Shown piece by piece: positions 43,956 through 53,461 of a DNA stretch of 64,000 nt. The DNA is from Methylobacterium sp. J-030 (GTDB lineage Bacteria; Pseudomonadota; Alphaproteobacteria; Rhizobiales; Beijerinckiaceae): contig NZ_JAKSYM010000063.1 of assembly GCF_022829545.1 (NCBI RefSeq), forward strand, positions 16,019-80,018, written 5' to 3'. The notes under the pieces are model-generated. The model saw only the letters and a program-made list of their open reading frames with translations. It had not been told where the DNA came from and ran no database searches. The position numbers and the translations under genes are program-made. The first letter of the stretch is position 1. Every line of letters begins with the position of its first letter.

Positions 43956-46628
43956 CTACTTGACCGGCACCGGATCCTGCGCCGACGCGCTCTTCCGCAG
44001 CGCCGCGCCGGCGGCCTTCTCGGCCTCGGGGCGGTCCTCGTCGGGCTGCACCGGCGGCTCGCCCAGCGTCGCCGGCACCACGAAGAACGCCGCCACCAGG
44101 GTGAAGAACAGCGACAGCGCGAGCAGCTTGCCCATGCTCGCCGTGCCCGGATGGCTCGACAGGACCAGCGACCCGAAGGCGCTGCCGGTGGTCAGCGCCG
44201 AGAAGAAGATCGCCCGGGTCAGGCTGGAGGCCAGCATGTCGGTCACGCCCGCCCGCCAGGCGATCACGTAGTAGATGTGGAACGCCACGCCGACCGCGAG
44301 CATCAGTGGCAGCGCGATGATGTTGGCGAAGTTGAGCGGCATACCGACGATGCGCATCGCCATCAGCGTCCAGAGGGTCGCGATCACCAGCGGCCCCAGC
44401 GTCATCGCCACGTCCCACGGCTTGCGCAGGGCGACCGATAGGATGACGAAGATCAGCACGAAGGCCGTCACCGCCGCCTGCACGAAGGCGCCCAGGATCG
44501 TGTAGCTCGACTGCGTCGTGGCCACCGGCGCCCCGGTGGCATGCGGGGCGACCTTCAGCACCTCGTCCGAGAAGCGGCGCAGCACCGTGTCGTCGTTCGA
44601 GTCGCCCTTCGGGTGGACCTCGATGCGGGTGCGCCCGTCCGCCGCCACCCAGTCGGCCTTGAGCTGCGGCGGCAGGTTGTCCAGCGTGATCTTTTCCGGG
44701 TGCAGCAGGTCGCGCAGGTGTGCGAGCAGCGGCCCGAGATCCTTCGTGAGCGCCACCGAGGCCGCCTCGCGCTGCGCCACCGGGCCGGCGGCGAGCGTGT
44801 CGAGGGTGCCGGCGAGCTGCTTGGCCGCCTGTGCGCCCTTCTGATCCCCCTTGCCGTCGTTCGAGACGCCGTTCAGCGCGGCGGCGGCGTCCTTCAGCGC
44901 CTTGACGTTGTCGGCGTCGGTGGGCGGGGGCGGCCGGCGCCCGGGGTTGAGCACCGGATCGAGGAGCTGGGCCGTGTCGGCGATCTGCGCGAGCTTCTTG
45001 TCCTGGTCGCGCGGCACGAAGGTGTCGATGCTGTTGACCGAGGCCGTGACCGGCAGCGCCATCAGCTTCTGCGACAGGGCCGGGACCGCCGCGACGCTCG
45101 GGGCCAGCACGTCGATGAAGTTCGGGCTGGTCTCGGGGTTCTTGATCAGATCGAGGTAGGTGGCGATCGACTGCGTCTTCGCGCTGCGCAGGTGCATCGG
45201 GTTCGAGTCGAACGGCAGGTGCCAGAGCAGCGGCGCGCCGGCGAGCGTGATCAGGCCGACGACGATCAGGATCGGCTTGCGGTGCTCGATGATCCAGGGA
45301 TCGACGCCGACCAGCCAGTCGGTCTGCACCGCGGCCTTCTCGCCCTTGGGGTTGAACACGGCGATCAGCGCCGGGAGCAGCGTCAGGGCGAAGAGATAGG
45401 CCACGATCATACCGACGCCGGCGATGAGGCCGAGTTCGGAGACGCCGCGGAAGGCCGTCGGCAGGAAGGCGAAGAAGCCGGCCAGAAGCGAGATCGCCGC
45501 CAGCGTCAGCGACCAGCCGACGCCCCTTGCCGCCGCCCGAATCGCCGCCCCGATCTCCGGTTGCTCGAACCGGTCCGCCCGGTAGCGCACGGCGAACTGG
45601 ATGCCGAAATCGATGCCGAGCCCCACGAACAGGGCCGCGAAGGCCACCGAGATCGGATTGAGTTCGCCGACCATCGCCAGTCCGAGACCCGCGGTGACGA
45701 TCAGGCCCGCAAAGGTCGTGATCAGCACGCCCGCCACCAGGGGCGCGGAGCGCAGGGCGAGCCAGATGAACAGGACGATCGCGCCGACCGTGACGCTGTA
45801 GTTGACGCCCGCATCTTCGGAGAGCGTCGCGAACTCTTCGTCGGCGACCGCGACCGTGCCGGTGAGCCGCATGCGCAGGCCGTGCTCGGGATCGATCCTG
45901 AGGTCCTGGGCGACGTTGCGGATCAGCTTGGTCGCCTGATAGCCGGGCTCCAGGGCGTTGAAGTCCAGCACCGGCTGGATGACCACGAACTTCATCTTGT
46001 CGGTGACGCTGGTCTGGCCCCCCGACAGCAGCTCCTGCCACGACATCCGCGCCGGCTGGCCCGCCAGCACCTTCTGCAGGGTGGCATCGATCTGCGCCAT
46101 GGGCTTCTCGAGATCCTCGAGCTTGGCGTCCCCGGTCTTCACCCCGCGGGCGCCGAGCGTGAGCACCCGCATCACGCCGCGCAGCGACGGGTCGGCGGCG
46201 AGCGGGCCGAGCAGCCCCTGCTGCTGGGTCAGCGATTCGAGGGTCTTGTCGAGGTCGGCCTGCGACGTCAGCAGCAGGCCGTTCCTGTCGAAGAACGGGC
46301 CGCCATCCGGGCGATAGACCGTCTCGATCAGGTTCTTGTGCGCCGTCAGGGCCTTGGCGAGGTTGGCCGCCGCCTCCTCGGTCTCCTCGGGCGTCTGTCC
46401 GTTGATGACCGCCACGATGGTGTTCGAGCGTTGCGGGAAGGCCTGCTCGAAGTTGATCTCGTCCTGGCGCCACGGCTCCTTCGGATCGATCAGCCGCTCA
46501 ACGTCGGTGTTGATCCGAAAAAGGTGCGCCGCGATGCCGGCGCTCGCGATCGTGACGAACGCCACGAGGGCGATCACGATCCACCGATACCGTACCGAGA
46601 ACGCGACGAGACTTTCGATCACGAGCAC
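43956..46628 (-). CDS. hpnN: HpnN, RND-family hopanoid transporter
   Basis: 890 residues of the MMPL/RND family: an N-terminal membrane helix (about 14-35), a large periplasmic loop, membrane helix groups near 275-420 and 715-870, and a second loop between them. The sequence around GLGIDFGIQFAVRYRADRF near 335 matches the RND sterol/hopanoid exporter type. HpnN carries hopanoids to the outer membrane in other alphaproteobacteria. It is divergent from hpnH with 620 bp between. Start at 46628. Confidence 0.93.
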   Translation of the reverse strand: MLVIESLVAFSVRYRWIVIALVAFVTIASAGIAAHLFRINTDVERLIDPKEPWRQDEINFEQAFPQRSNTIVAVINGQTPEETEEAAANLAKALTAHKNLIETVYRPDGGPFFDRNGLLLTSQADLDKTLESLTQQQGLLGPLAADPSLRGVMRVLTLGARGVKTGDAKLEDLEKPMAQIDATLQKVLAGQPARMSWQELLSGGQTSVTDKMKFVVIQPVLDFNALEPGYQATKLIRNVAQDLRIDPEHGLRMRLTGTVAVADEEFATLSEDAGVNYSVTVGAIVLFIWLALRSAPLVAGVLITTFAGLIVTAGLGLAMVGELNPISVAFAALFVGLGIDFGIQFAVRYRADRFEQPEIGAAIRAAARGVGWSLTLAAISLLAGFFAFLPTAFRGVSELGLIAGVGMIVAYLFALTLLPALIAVFNPKGEKAAVQTDWLVGVDPWIIEHRKPILIVVGLITLAGAPLLWHLPFDSNPMHLRSAKTQSIATYLDLIKNPETSPNFIDVLAPSVAAVPALSQKLMALPVTASVNSIDTFVPRDQDKKLAQIADTAQLLDPVLNPGRRPPPPTDADNVKALKDAAAALNGVSNDGKGDQKGAQAAKQLAGTLDTLAAGPVAQREAASVALTKDLGPLLAHLRDLLHPEKITLDNLPPQLKADWVAADGRTRIEVHPKGDSNDDTVLRRFSDEVLKVAPHATGAPVATTQSSYTILGAFVQAAVTAFVLIFVILSVALRKPWDVAMTLGPLVIATLWTLMAMRIVGMPLNFANIIALPLMLAVGVAFHIYYVIAWRAGVTDMLASSLTRAIFFSALTTGSAFGSLVLSSHPGTASMGKLLALSLFFTLVAAFFVVPATLGEPPVQPDEDRPEAEKAAGAALRKSASAQDPVPVK

Positions 46629-47248
46629 CCTGCCTGTTCGCCCCGGACGCGCTCACGGCGCGGCCGACACATGCCATCGAACACATCGGGATCCCGGTGA
46701 CCGGCGGGGCTCTGAGCCCGCGTGCCGGTCGCCCCGCAATCCGCTCGGACGCGTGCCGGGATCGAGGATCGCCGCACGGCCCGCCCCGGCATGCGTGACA
46801 CGCCTGCACAGGCCGAGCGCGGCCGATATGGAACGCGGCGCAGCCGTCCGCCATAGTCCGCGGCTCGGGCCACAGCTTGCATCGCCGCCCCGGGGTTCAG
46901 TAAAGAGGGCGGTACCAGATTGCAACGCGGACGGTCCGATGCGGTCGCCGCGGAGGGGATGTGCGCCAACGCACCACGTCTGCCGCGTCACGGGCGGAAT
47001 CCGGGATGTCCGGTCGCATTGCCGACGCAATGCGCGTGCTGTCCTCAACGGCTGAATGTCCCTACCCACGAAGCCCGCGCACGCGGCTCATGTGGCACCG
47101 TTACGTCAGGCGCGGAATAAGATGTCATCGCCCCGCCGAAACAGGGTCGATTGAGATTAATTCCAAGCTAGATCGCTGGAAACCGCGTTTTTTTTCGTGT
47201 TAAGCACCCCGATGCCTCCGGGGCCGACGAAGTGAAGGAGCCGCTATC
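46629..47248. other. divergent intergenic region hpnN-hpnH
   Basis: 620 bp without a supported gene. Shadow frames are Arg/Cys-rich with no ribosome site. It should hold promoters for both hopanoid genes; the last 90 bp before hpnH are more AT-rich. Confidence 0.45.
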
Positions 47249-48412
47249 TTGGGTATCCCCCTCCGGTACGTCGCGAAGATCGGCGGCTACATCCTGAAAC
47301 AGCACCTGACGGGTCGCAAGCGTTACCCGCTCGTGATGATGATGGAGCCGCTGTTCCGCTGTAATCTGGCCTGCGCCGGCTGCGGCAAGATCGATTACCC
47401 GGACGAGATCCTGAACAAGCGCCTGCCGGTGGCCGATGCGCTCGAATCGGTGCGCGAATGCGGCGCCCCCGTGGTGGTGATCGCCGGCGGCGAGCCGCTC
47501 CTGCACAAGGACCTGCCGCAGATCGTCGAGGGCATCATCGCCCAGAAGAAGTTCGCGATCGTCTGCACGAACGCGCTGCTCCTCGAGAAGAAGATCAAGG
47601 AGTACAAGCCCAGCCCGTACTTCACGTGGTCGATCCATCTCGACGGCGACAAGGAGATGCACGACCAGTCGGTGTGCCAGCGCGGCGTCTACGACAAGGC
47701 CGTGGCGGCGATCGCCAAGGCCAAGGAGATGGGCTTCCGCGTCACCATCAACTGCACCTTCTTCAACAATTCCCAGCCGGAGAAGATCGCCGACTTCTTC
47801 GACAGCGTGACCCGGATGGGCATCGACGGCATCACCGTCTCCCCCGGCTACGCCTACGAGCGCGCCCCCGACCAGAAGCACTTCCTGAACCGCAAGGCGA
47901 CCAAGGACCTGTTCCGCGGCGTGTTCCGTCACGGGAAGGAGAAGGGCCGCGAGAAATGGACCTTCCAGCAGTCGGGCCTGTTCCTCGACTTCCTGGCCGG
48001 CAACCAGACCTACCATTGCACCCCGTGGGGCAACCCGACCCGCACCGTGTTCGGCTGGCAGAAGCCCTGCTACCTCCTCGGCGAGGGCTACGCGGCGACC
48101 TTCAAGGAGCTGATGGAGACCACCGACTGGGATTCCTACGGCACCGGCAACTACGAGAAATGTGCCGACTGCATGGTCCATTCGGGCTACGAGGCCTCCT
48201 CGGTGGTCGATTCGGTCCGTAAGCCCTGGAAGCCGCTGGTCCACGCGATCCGCGGCATCAAGACCGACGGTGCGATGGCCCCGGAGGTCAGCCTGGAGAA
48301 CCAGCGGCCGGCCGAATTCGTGTTTTCGCGCAACGTCGCGCAGAAGCTGTCCGAGATCAAAGCGGCCGGCGTCGACACTAAGCAGGAAGCCCGCAAGCGC
48401 ACCGCCGCCTGA
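47249..48412 (+). CDS. hpnH: HpnH, adenosylhopene-forming radical SAM enzyme
   Basis: 387 residues. Radical SAM enzyme that joins the 5'-deoxyadenosyl radical to the diploptene double bond, the first step of side-chain formation. CxxxCxxC with C38, C42 and C45 (RCNLACAGC), GGEPLL near 84, and a C-terminal cysteine cluster (KCADCMVHSGYE) are present. TTG 47249 is used because GAAGGAG lies eight bases upstream and MGIPLRYVAKI is the family N-terminus. It ends before a clear terminator. Confidence 0.95.
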   Translation: MGIPLRYVAKIGGYILKQHLTGRKRYPLVMMMEPLFRCNLACAGCGKIDYPDEILNKRLPVADALESVRECGAPVVVIAGGEPLLHKDLPQIVEGIIAQKKFAIVCTNALLLEKKIKEYKPSPYFTWSIHLDGDKEMHDQSVCQRGVYDKAVAAIAKAKEMGFRVTINCTFFNNSQPEKIADFFDSVTRMGIDGITVSPGYAYERAPDQKHFLNRKATKDLFRGVFRHGKEKGREKWTFQQSGLFLDFLAGNQTYHCTPWGNPTRTVFGWQKPCYLLGEGYAATFKELMETTDWDSYGTGNYEKCADCMVHSGYEASSVVDSVRKPWKPLVHAIRGIKTDGAMAPEVSLENQRPAEFVFSRNVAQKLSEIKAAGVDTKQEARKRTAA

Positions 48413-48433
48413 CCGGCGCCTCGCAGACGAGAC

Positions 48434-48471
48434 GGAACCCGCGGTCGAGAGGCCGCGGGTTCCGCGTTTTC
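48434..48471 (+). terminator. Rho-independent terminator after hpnH
   Basis: Perfect 11-bp stem (GGAACCCGCGG with its complement) and an 8-base loop, followed by GCGTTTTCT. It starts 21 bp after the hpnH stop. Confidence 0.85.
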
Positions 48472-48550
48472 TGAAGCGTCTGGCCGACGGATGGTGCGGG
48501 AGTCCGCGGTACACGATACGAGACCGGGAAGCGTCGGGTCGGCGATTCCA

Positions 48551-48660
48551 TCATCCTGAGGCGCCGGAGGCAAGCGCAGGCCTCGAACGAGCCCCCAGAT
48601 GGCTCTTGCGATCCCCGGCGCCCTCCTTCGAGGCCCGCCGACGCGGGCACCTCAGGATGA
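48551..48660. repeat. intergenic repeat with 11-bp inverted ends
   Basis: TCATCCTGAGG at 48551 and CCTCAGGATGA at 48650 bracket a 110-bp GC-rich block between the hpnH terminator and the next gene. I recall similar TCATCCTGAGG-ended repeats as dispersed in Methylobacterium and Bradyrhizobium genomes. Nothing else is seen in 48472-48802. Confidence 0.55.
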
Positions 48661-48802
48661 AGGGGGCGGGTGGGATCACCCGATGATTCCGACCACAGGT
48701 CACTGTCGTGTACCGGAGGCGTCACGCTCGCGCGCGGCTCTCGTCCTGTGAGGCGACGGGCTCTCGCGCGCCGAACCGGTATCCACTTCGGCGGAGGGCG
48801 CT

Positions 48803-49444
48803 CTAACCCTTCTCGTGCCAGACGCAGTTCCGGGCCAGGATCTCCAGGTTCACGTCGGATTTCTGCGGCTGCGGCAGGGTCTTGCCGTCCATGGCGAGAT
48901 CGATCTTGATCTCGACCTGCCCCTTCGTCTCGTTCGAGCGACGGGAGAAGTAGCAGTATTGCTGGTAGGGCTGGTCGGCATTGTCCTTGAAGTTCCAGCC
49001 GGTCACGATCTGCCCGTCGAGGTAGGGCACCTGCTTGAACACCGTGAAGGTCGTATTCACCGCCGCCTTCGAGGCGGGTGCGGCGTCGCTGCCGAGCTGC
49101 GCCTTCGTGGGGGTGGGCGTGCCGGCGGCCTTGGGCAGCCCTTCGAGCTTGAGCACGTTGTCGGTGAGCGTGACCTCGCCCTTGGTCTTGAGGGTTACGT
49201 CCGCGAGCGCGGCCTGCATGGCGGAGGCGATCTTCGCCGCCGCGGTGTCGAACTGGTTGAGCGTGGCCCAGCCATAGGCTGCCGCGCCGACGCCGATCCC
49301 GGTGAGGCACAGGAAGGCGCCGAAGCCCAAGGCCCGGAACAAGAAGGCCCGGGCCGCGACGTAGCTCGAATCCGCCCGCAGGCGGGAATTCACCTGCTGG
49401 GCGAGGGCGACGTTCTCAGGCGTTCCGCCAGCGACGTAGTTCAT
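48803..49444 (-). CDS. membrane-anchored hypothetical protein
   Basis: 213 residues. One membrane helix (about 35-60: FLFRALGFGAFLCLTGIGVG), then a helical stretch (QFDTAAAKIASAMQAALADV) and a globular C-terminus with QQYCYFSRRSNETKGQVEIKIDLAMDG and a final NCVWHEKG with Cys. The ATG overlaps the stop of the upstream gene by 4 bases (ATGA), so the two form a coupled pair. No family known to me. Confidence 0.65.
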   Translation of the reverse strand: MNYVAGGTPENVALAQQVNSRLRADSSYVAARAFLFRALGFGAFLCLTGIGVGAAAYGWATLNQFDTAAAKIASAMQAALADVTLKTKGEVTLTDNVLKLEGLPKAAGTPTPTKAQLGSDAAPASKAAVNTTFTVFKQVPYLDGQIVTGWNFKDNADQPYQQYCYFSRRSNETKGQVEIKIDLAMDGKTLPQPQKSDVNLEILARNCVWHEKG

Positions 49445-50691
49445 GCGCCGGCTCCCGCGGCTGGCAGATTCTGGCCCGGACCGGTCTGTGCGGGCAGGGC
49501 CTGCTGGCCCGGCGCCGGCCGGTTCATCGGGATCACCGCCCCGGACGCGTTGGCCGCGTTGGCCGCTCGTGGCAGGATCGGCTCAGGGTGCGAGCGCAGG
49601 GCGTCGGCGATCGCGTCCAGCATGTAGGGGGCGGCCTCCGGGTTCACGGCGGCGCCGAGGTCGTCCTCGTCCATGAAGGTCCGGCGGGTCGAGACCGCGC
49701 AGAGCGCCAGGATGGTCGACGCGAAGGCCGCGCAGAGGGCCGGCAGGAACACGAAGATCCGCAGGAAGGCATGGACCTGGCTCTCGGTCACGTCGATCGG
49801 GTCGACGCCGTACACCATGGCGGTGAAGGAGTGGAGCTGCGAACGGTTGACCGCGTTGCGGTAGCCCTGCTCGGCATCGGCCACCCGCCGGTCGGCGGCG
49901 CCGGGATCGAGCGCGGCGCGGGCCTTGCGGGCCTCCTCGAGGTTTTTGATCAGCGCCGCGCGGTCGGCCGAGGCCTTGCTGACGCCCGCCGACAGGGCAG
50001 CCACCCGCGGGTCGGCGAGGCATTTCAGGTTCTGGTACTTGCGGCCCTTGCTGTTGGTGCCGAAGACGCGCTCGCAGCGCTGGGCCGGCAGGCCGGCGAG
50101 CTGCTGGGCATTGTCGGCGGCGCGCTTCTCGATCTGGTCGAGCTCGGCCGTGTACTGGGCGACGCGCTCGTCCGCCGCCTTGATGCGGTCGCCGATCGTG
50201 GCGCGGTCGGCCTGGGCGTCCTTCAGGGCGGTCTTGGCCTTGGCGGCCTCCATCAGCCGGGGATGGAACATCATCTCGCCGAGCTGCGATACCGACTTGG
50301 TGGTCACCCCCGCCGCGAAGATGATGCCGACCACGGCGAGCGCGCGCACGAAATACGAGCGCTGCGTGCGGGCCAGGATGCCGAGGGGGACGCGGCATAG
50401 CTCCACCGCGGCGTAGACCATCGGCGCCAGCAGCATGAAGTAGAAGGCGTGCCAGTCGCCGTCGCTGTAGACCCCCGCGAACAGCCACGCGCCCCAGAGC
50501 GAGGCGCCGATCACCATGAACTCGACGAGGTAGGCGATCGCCACGTAGCCCCACTTGACGCGGTAGCCCCGGTCGACGTGACGCTGGTGGCGCCAGCGGT
50601 CCGACTCCAGCTTCCATTCGCGCTGCTCGCGCTTCCGGTCGCGGTTGGGCGGCGCTTGGGGACCGGCAAAAATCGATTTGATGGAGATCAT
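49441..50691 (-). CDS. multi-pass membrane protein with coiled coil
   Basis: 416 residues from ATG 50691 (MISIKSIFAG). Three membrane segments in the N-terminal third (about 47-65, 75-95 and 110-130), a long helical region (about 155-280: KAKTALKDAQADRATIGDR and AADERVAQYTAELDQIEKRA) and a final membrane helix near 315-340, then a disordered Pro/Ala tail. The layout resembles secretion or envelope scaffolds and the DUF4407-type family, which would need a search. Upstream of and coupled to the gene at 48803. Confidence 0.6.
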   Translation of the reverse strand: MISIKSIFAGPQAPPNRDRKREQREWKLESDRWRHQRHVDRGYRVKWGYVAIAYLVEFMVIGASLWGAWLFAGVYSDGDWHAFYFMLLAPMVYAAVELCRVPLGILARTQRSYFVRALAVVGIIFAAGVTTKSVSQLGEMMFHPRLMEAAKAKTALKDAQADRATIGDRIKAADERVAQYTAELDQIEKRAADNAQQLAGLPAQRCERVFGTNSKGRKYQNLKCLADPRVAALSAGVSKASADRAALIKNLEEARKARAALDPGAADRRVADAEQGYRNAVNRSQLHSFTAMVYGVDPIDVTESQVHAFLRIFVFLPALCAAFASTILALCAVSTRRTFMDEDDLGAAVNPEAAPYMLDAIADALRSHPEPILPRAANAANASGAVIPMNRPAPGQQALPAQTGPGQNLPAAGAGA

Positions 50692-50996
50692 CGGCCTCAA
50701 CACATCCATCGGGTCCGGTCCCGGGCACAGCCAGCCGAGCTTAACCCCTGGTTAACTCCTGCGTGTATGCGCGCATTGTGCCGATTTTGGGCCGCGTTGC
50801 ACGCCAGCACTGTACGATGACGAGCACGCCGCCCGGGTGGCTGAAATGTCTCACCCGGTTCATGTATCCGCCTTGTGTCGCAGCACACCCGCCCGGGTTG
50901 GGAATTCGATTGCTCGAAGCCGACCGGGGACCCATGATCGCGCAGCCGTGATCGGCACCCCCGCCGCCGCCAGAGACGAGGTTCGATCCGCCGCCG
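50692..50996. other. divergent promoter region
   Basis: 305 bp between the membrane-protein pair and the antiporter gene. No ORF is supported. A moderately AT-rich patch at 50745-50785 may hold promoters. Confidence 0.35.
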
Positions 50997-52841
50997 ATGC
51001 CAGAGGTCCATCCGGGTTCCTACAAGGAAGCGATCCTGTTCCTCGTCACCGCGGGGATCGTGGTGCCGCTGTTCCACCGCCTGCGGATCTCGCCGGTGCT
51101 GGGCTTCATCGGCGCCGGCGCCCTGCTCGGACCCTACGGCCTCGGCCGGCTGGCCGACTCGCACCCCTACGTGCACCTCTTCACCATCGGCAACCGGGCC
51201 GAGATCGCGCACCTCGCCGAGTTCGGCGTGATCTTCCTGATGTTCATGATCGGGATCGAGCTGTCCTGGGAGCGCCTGAGGACCCTGCGCCGGCTGGTGT
51301 TCGGCCTCGGCTCCCTGCAGGTCGGCTGCTCCACGCTCGTTCTGGCGATGATCCTCTACGGGCTCAACGTGCCGCTGGTCGGCGCCACGATCGTGGGGAT
51401 CGGGCTGGCGCTCTCCTCCACGGCGGTGGTGCTGCCGGTGCTGGCGGAGCAGAAGCGGCTCAACGCGCCCACCGGGCGCACGAGCTTCGCGGTGCTGCTG
51501 TTCCAGGATCTGGCGGTGGCGCCGGCCCTGTTCGCCATCGCGGTGCTCGGCCGCGACGACGGGGGCGACAAGGGCTGGGCGCTGGCCATGGCGCTGGGCC
51601 AGGCCGCGGTCGCGCTGGTGCTGATCGTGATCGCCGGCCGCCTCGCCCTGCGCCCGCTGTTCCAGCTCGTGGCACGCACGCGCTCCACCGAACTGTTCAT
51701 GGCGGCCTGCCTCCTCGTCATCGTCGGCACGGCGCTGACCGCGGCGGCGAGCGGCCTGTCGATGACGCTCGGCGCCTTCGTGGCGGGCCTGCTGCTCGCC
51801 GAGACCGAGTACCGCCGGGCGATCGAGGCGACGATCGACCCGTTCAAGGGCCTGCTGCTCGGCGTGTTCTTCGTGTCGGTGGGGATGAACCTCGATCCGG
51901 CCCAGCTCATGGCGACCCCGGGCGCGATCCTGGGCCTGTCCCTGGCCCTGGTCCTGATCAAGGCGGCCGTGGTGGTGATGGCGGCCCCCGTGATGAAGAT
52001 CCCCCGGCCGGTGGCGATCGAGACGGCTCTGCTGCTCGGGCCCGGCGGTGAATTCGCCTACGTGCTGATCGGCGGGGCCATGGCGACCGGGCTGGTGCCC
52101 GAGGAGGTCGGGGCCGCCGCCCTGGTGGTGACCACCGTCACGATGATCATGATCCCGGCGCTGGCGGCGATCGGCCGGCGGCTCAAGCAGCGGGCGAACG
52201 CACAGGCTCACGCCGCCGCCGGGACGGAACCATTGCCTGAGCGGGTCGAGAACCGGGTGATCGTCGCGGGCTTCGGCCGCGTCGGTCGGCAAGTCGGCGA
52301 GATGCTGGAACGGCACAAGATCCCGTATCTCGCCCTCGATTCGGATCCAGCCCGGGTCGCCGAGCAGCGCCGCACTGGCAAGCCGGTCTATTTCGGCGAT
52401 TCCGGCAACACCGAGATCCTGCGCCACTGCGACATCGCCTCGGCCCGGGCCCTGGTGGTGACCCTCGACAATCCCCGCGCCGTCGAGGCGGCGGTGACGG
52501 CGGCCCGCGCCGAGCGGCCGGACCTGACCATCGTGGCCCGGGCCCGCGATGCCCGCCACGCCACGGCGCTCTACGAACTCGGCGTCGACGACGCGGTGCC
52601 GGAGACGATCGAGGCCTCGCTGCAACTGTCGGAGGCGGTTCTGGTCGATGTCGGCGTGCCGATGGGGCTCGTCATCGCGTCGATCCACGAGCGGCGGGAC
52701 GAGTACCGTGCGCTGCTGAAGAAGCGCGAGAGCGAGGCAAAGCCGATCTTCCGGGCCCGGCGGACCGTGGGGAAGGCGCTCGGCAAGCCCGCCGCCAAGC
52801 GGGAGTCCGGGCCTCAGGCGGCGGCCGGCCAGGAGGCATGA
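50997..52841 (+). CDS. KefB/KefC-type cation:proton antiporter with RCK domain
   Basis: 614 residues. The N-terminal Na+/H+-exchanger domain (about 10-385) has 12-13 membrane helices, including GVIFLMFMIGIELS and ALSSTAVVLPVLAEQ with conserved polar residues. The C-terminal RCK/TrkA-N domain (about 415-530) shows NRVIVAGFGRVGRQVGEML with the Rossmann glycines. It should be a potassium or sodium efflux antiporter gated by nucleotide or glutathione. A basic tail follows. Start at 50997, no strong ribosome site seen. Confidence 0.9.
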   Translation: MPEVHPGSYKEAILFLVTAGIVVPLFHRLRISPVLGFIGAGALLGPYGLGRLADSHPYVHLFTIGNRAEIAHLAEFGVIFLMFMIGIELSWERLRTLRRLVFGLGSLQVGCSTLVLAMILYGLNVPLVGATIVGIGLALSSTAVVLPVLAEQKRLNAPTGRTSFAVLLFQDLAVAPALFAIAVLGRDDGGDKGWALAMALGQAAVALVLIVIAGRLALRPLFQLVARTRSTELFMAACLLVIVGTALTAAASGLSMTLGAFVAGLLLAETEYRRAIEATIDPFKGLLLGVFFVSVGMNLDPAQLMATPGAILGLSLALVLIKAAVVVMAAPVMKIPRPVAIETALLLGPGGEFAYVLIGGAMATGLVPEEVGAAALVVTTVTMIMIPALAAIGRRLKQRANAQAHAAAGTEPLPERVENRVIVAGFGRVGRQVGEMLERHKIPYLALDSDPARVAEQRRTGKPVYFGDSGNTEILRHCDIASARALVVTLDNPRAVEAAVTAARAERPDLTIVARARDARHATALYELGVDDAVPETIEASLQLSEAVLVDVGVPMGLVIASIHERRDEYRALLKKRESEAKPIFRARRTVGKALGKPAAKRESGPQAAAGQEA

Positions 52842-53461
52842 GCCGCATTCCGCAGTCCGAATTTCGGGCGATGCGGTAAGCCCTGGGCCCGAGCCGGCTG
52901 TTTCGACGCGATGCTCTCAGCCTCGGCCTGGCGGAATGACCGCGCGCCGGACCGTGTCCAACGATACACGGCGTCCGATGCGCCCGTGCGCCAATTCCCC
53001 ATGCTTCGATTGGGACGTGGCGCAGTCGCCGGTGGCGCGCGTGAGCAACTGAAGGATGCGCCCCTGCGCCCGGGTCGATCCGCCGGCAGCGCGATGTCGA
53101 ATCACGTTAAAAATATAAAAGTAAATAATTTTTCAAATTGCATTTTTCTATTCGTTTCTGAAATATTCAACGCGAGGTACTAGAATATAATTGCAATATT
53201 ATTTTATCTAATCCAATATATTTGCGGATCGCTCGGGTATCTCCGAGGTTCTGATTGGGGATGCGAGTTGTTAGATAGTTTTAACCACTGTAACGTGTCT
53301 CCGGCAGGCCGATCTGTATCGGCAGGCGAAACCCACGAGGGTCGGAACGCGTGTCGTAATGGTGATTGCAGTGCATCGCGTTCAACCGACCGCGACGAAA
53401 GACCGGTCGTCGCGCTGGAGGCTTGATCCGATCGAGCCGGGCGGTACGGGGGGCGGCCGCG
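52842..53461. other. intergenic region with a very AT-rich patch
   Basis: 620 bp, no supported gene. The part at about 53101-53225 is strikingly AT-rich for this genome and lies 240 bp before the AraC regulator gene. It is a candidate binding site for an H-NS-like or MucR/Ros regulator, or an upstream promoter element. Confidence 0.5.

Noticed and set aside
43956..46473. Second long minus-strand frame overlapping hpnN
   Set aside because: It is out of frame with HpnN, whose RND motifs and membrane pattern are complete.
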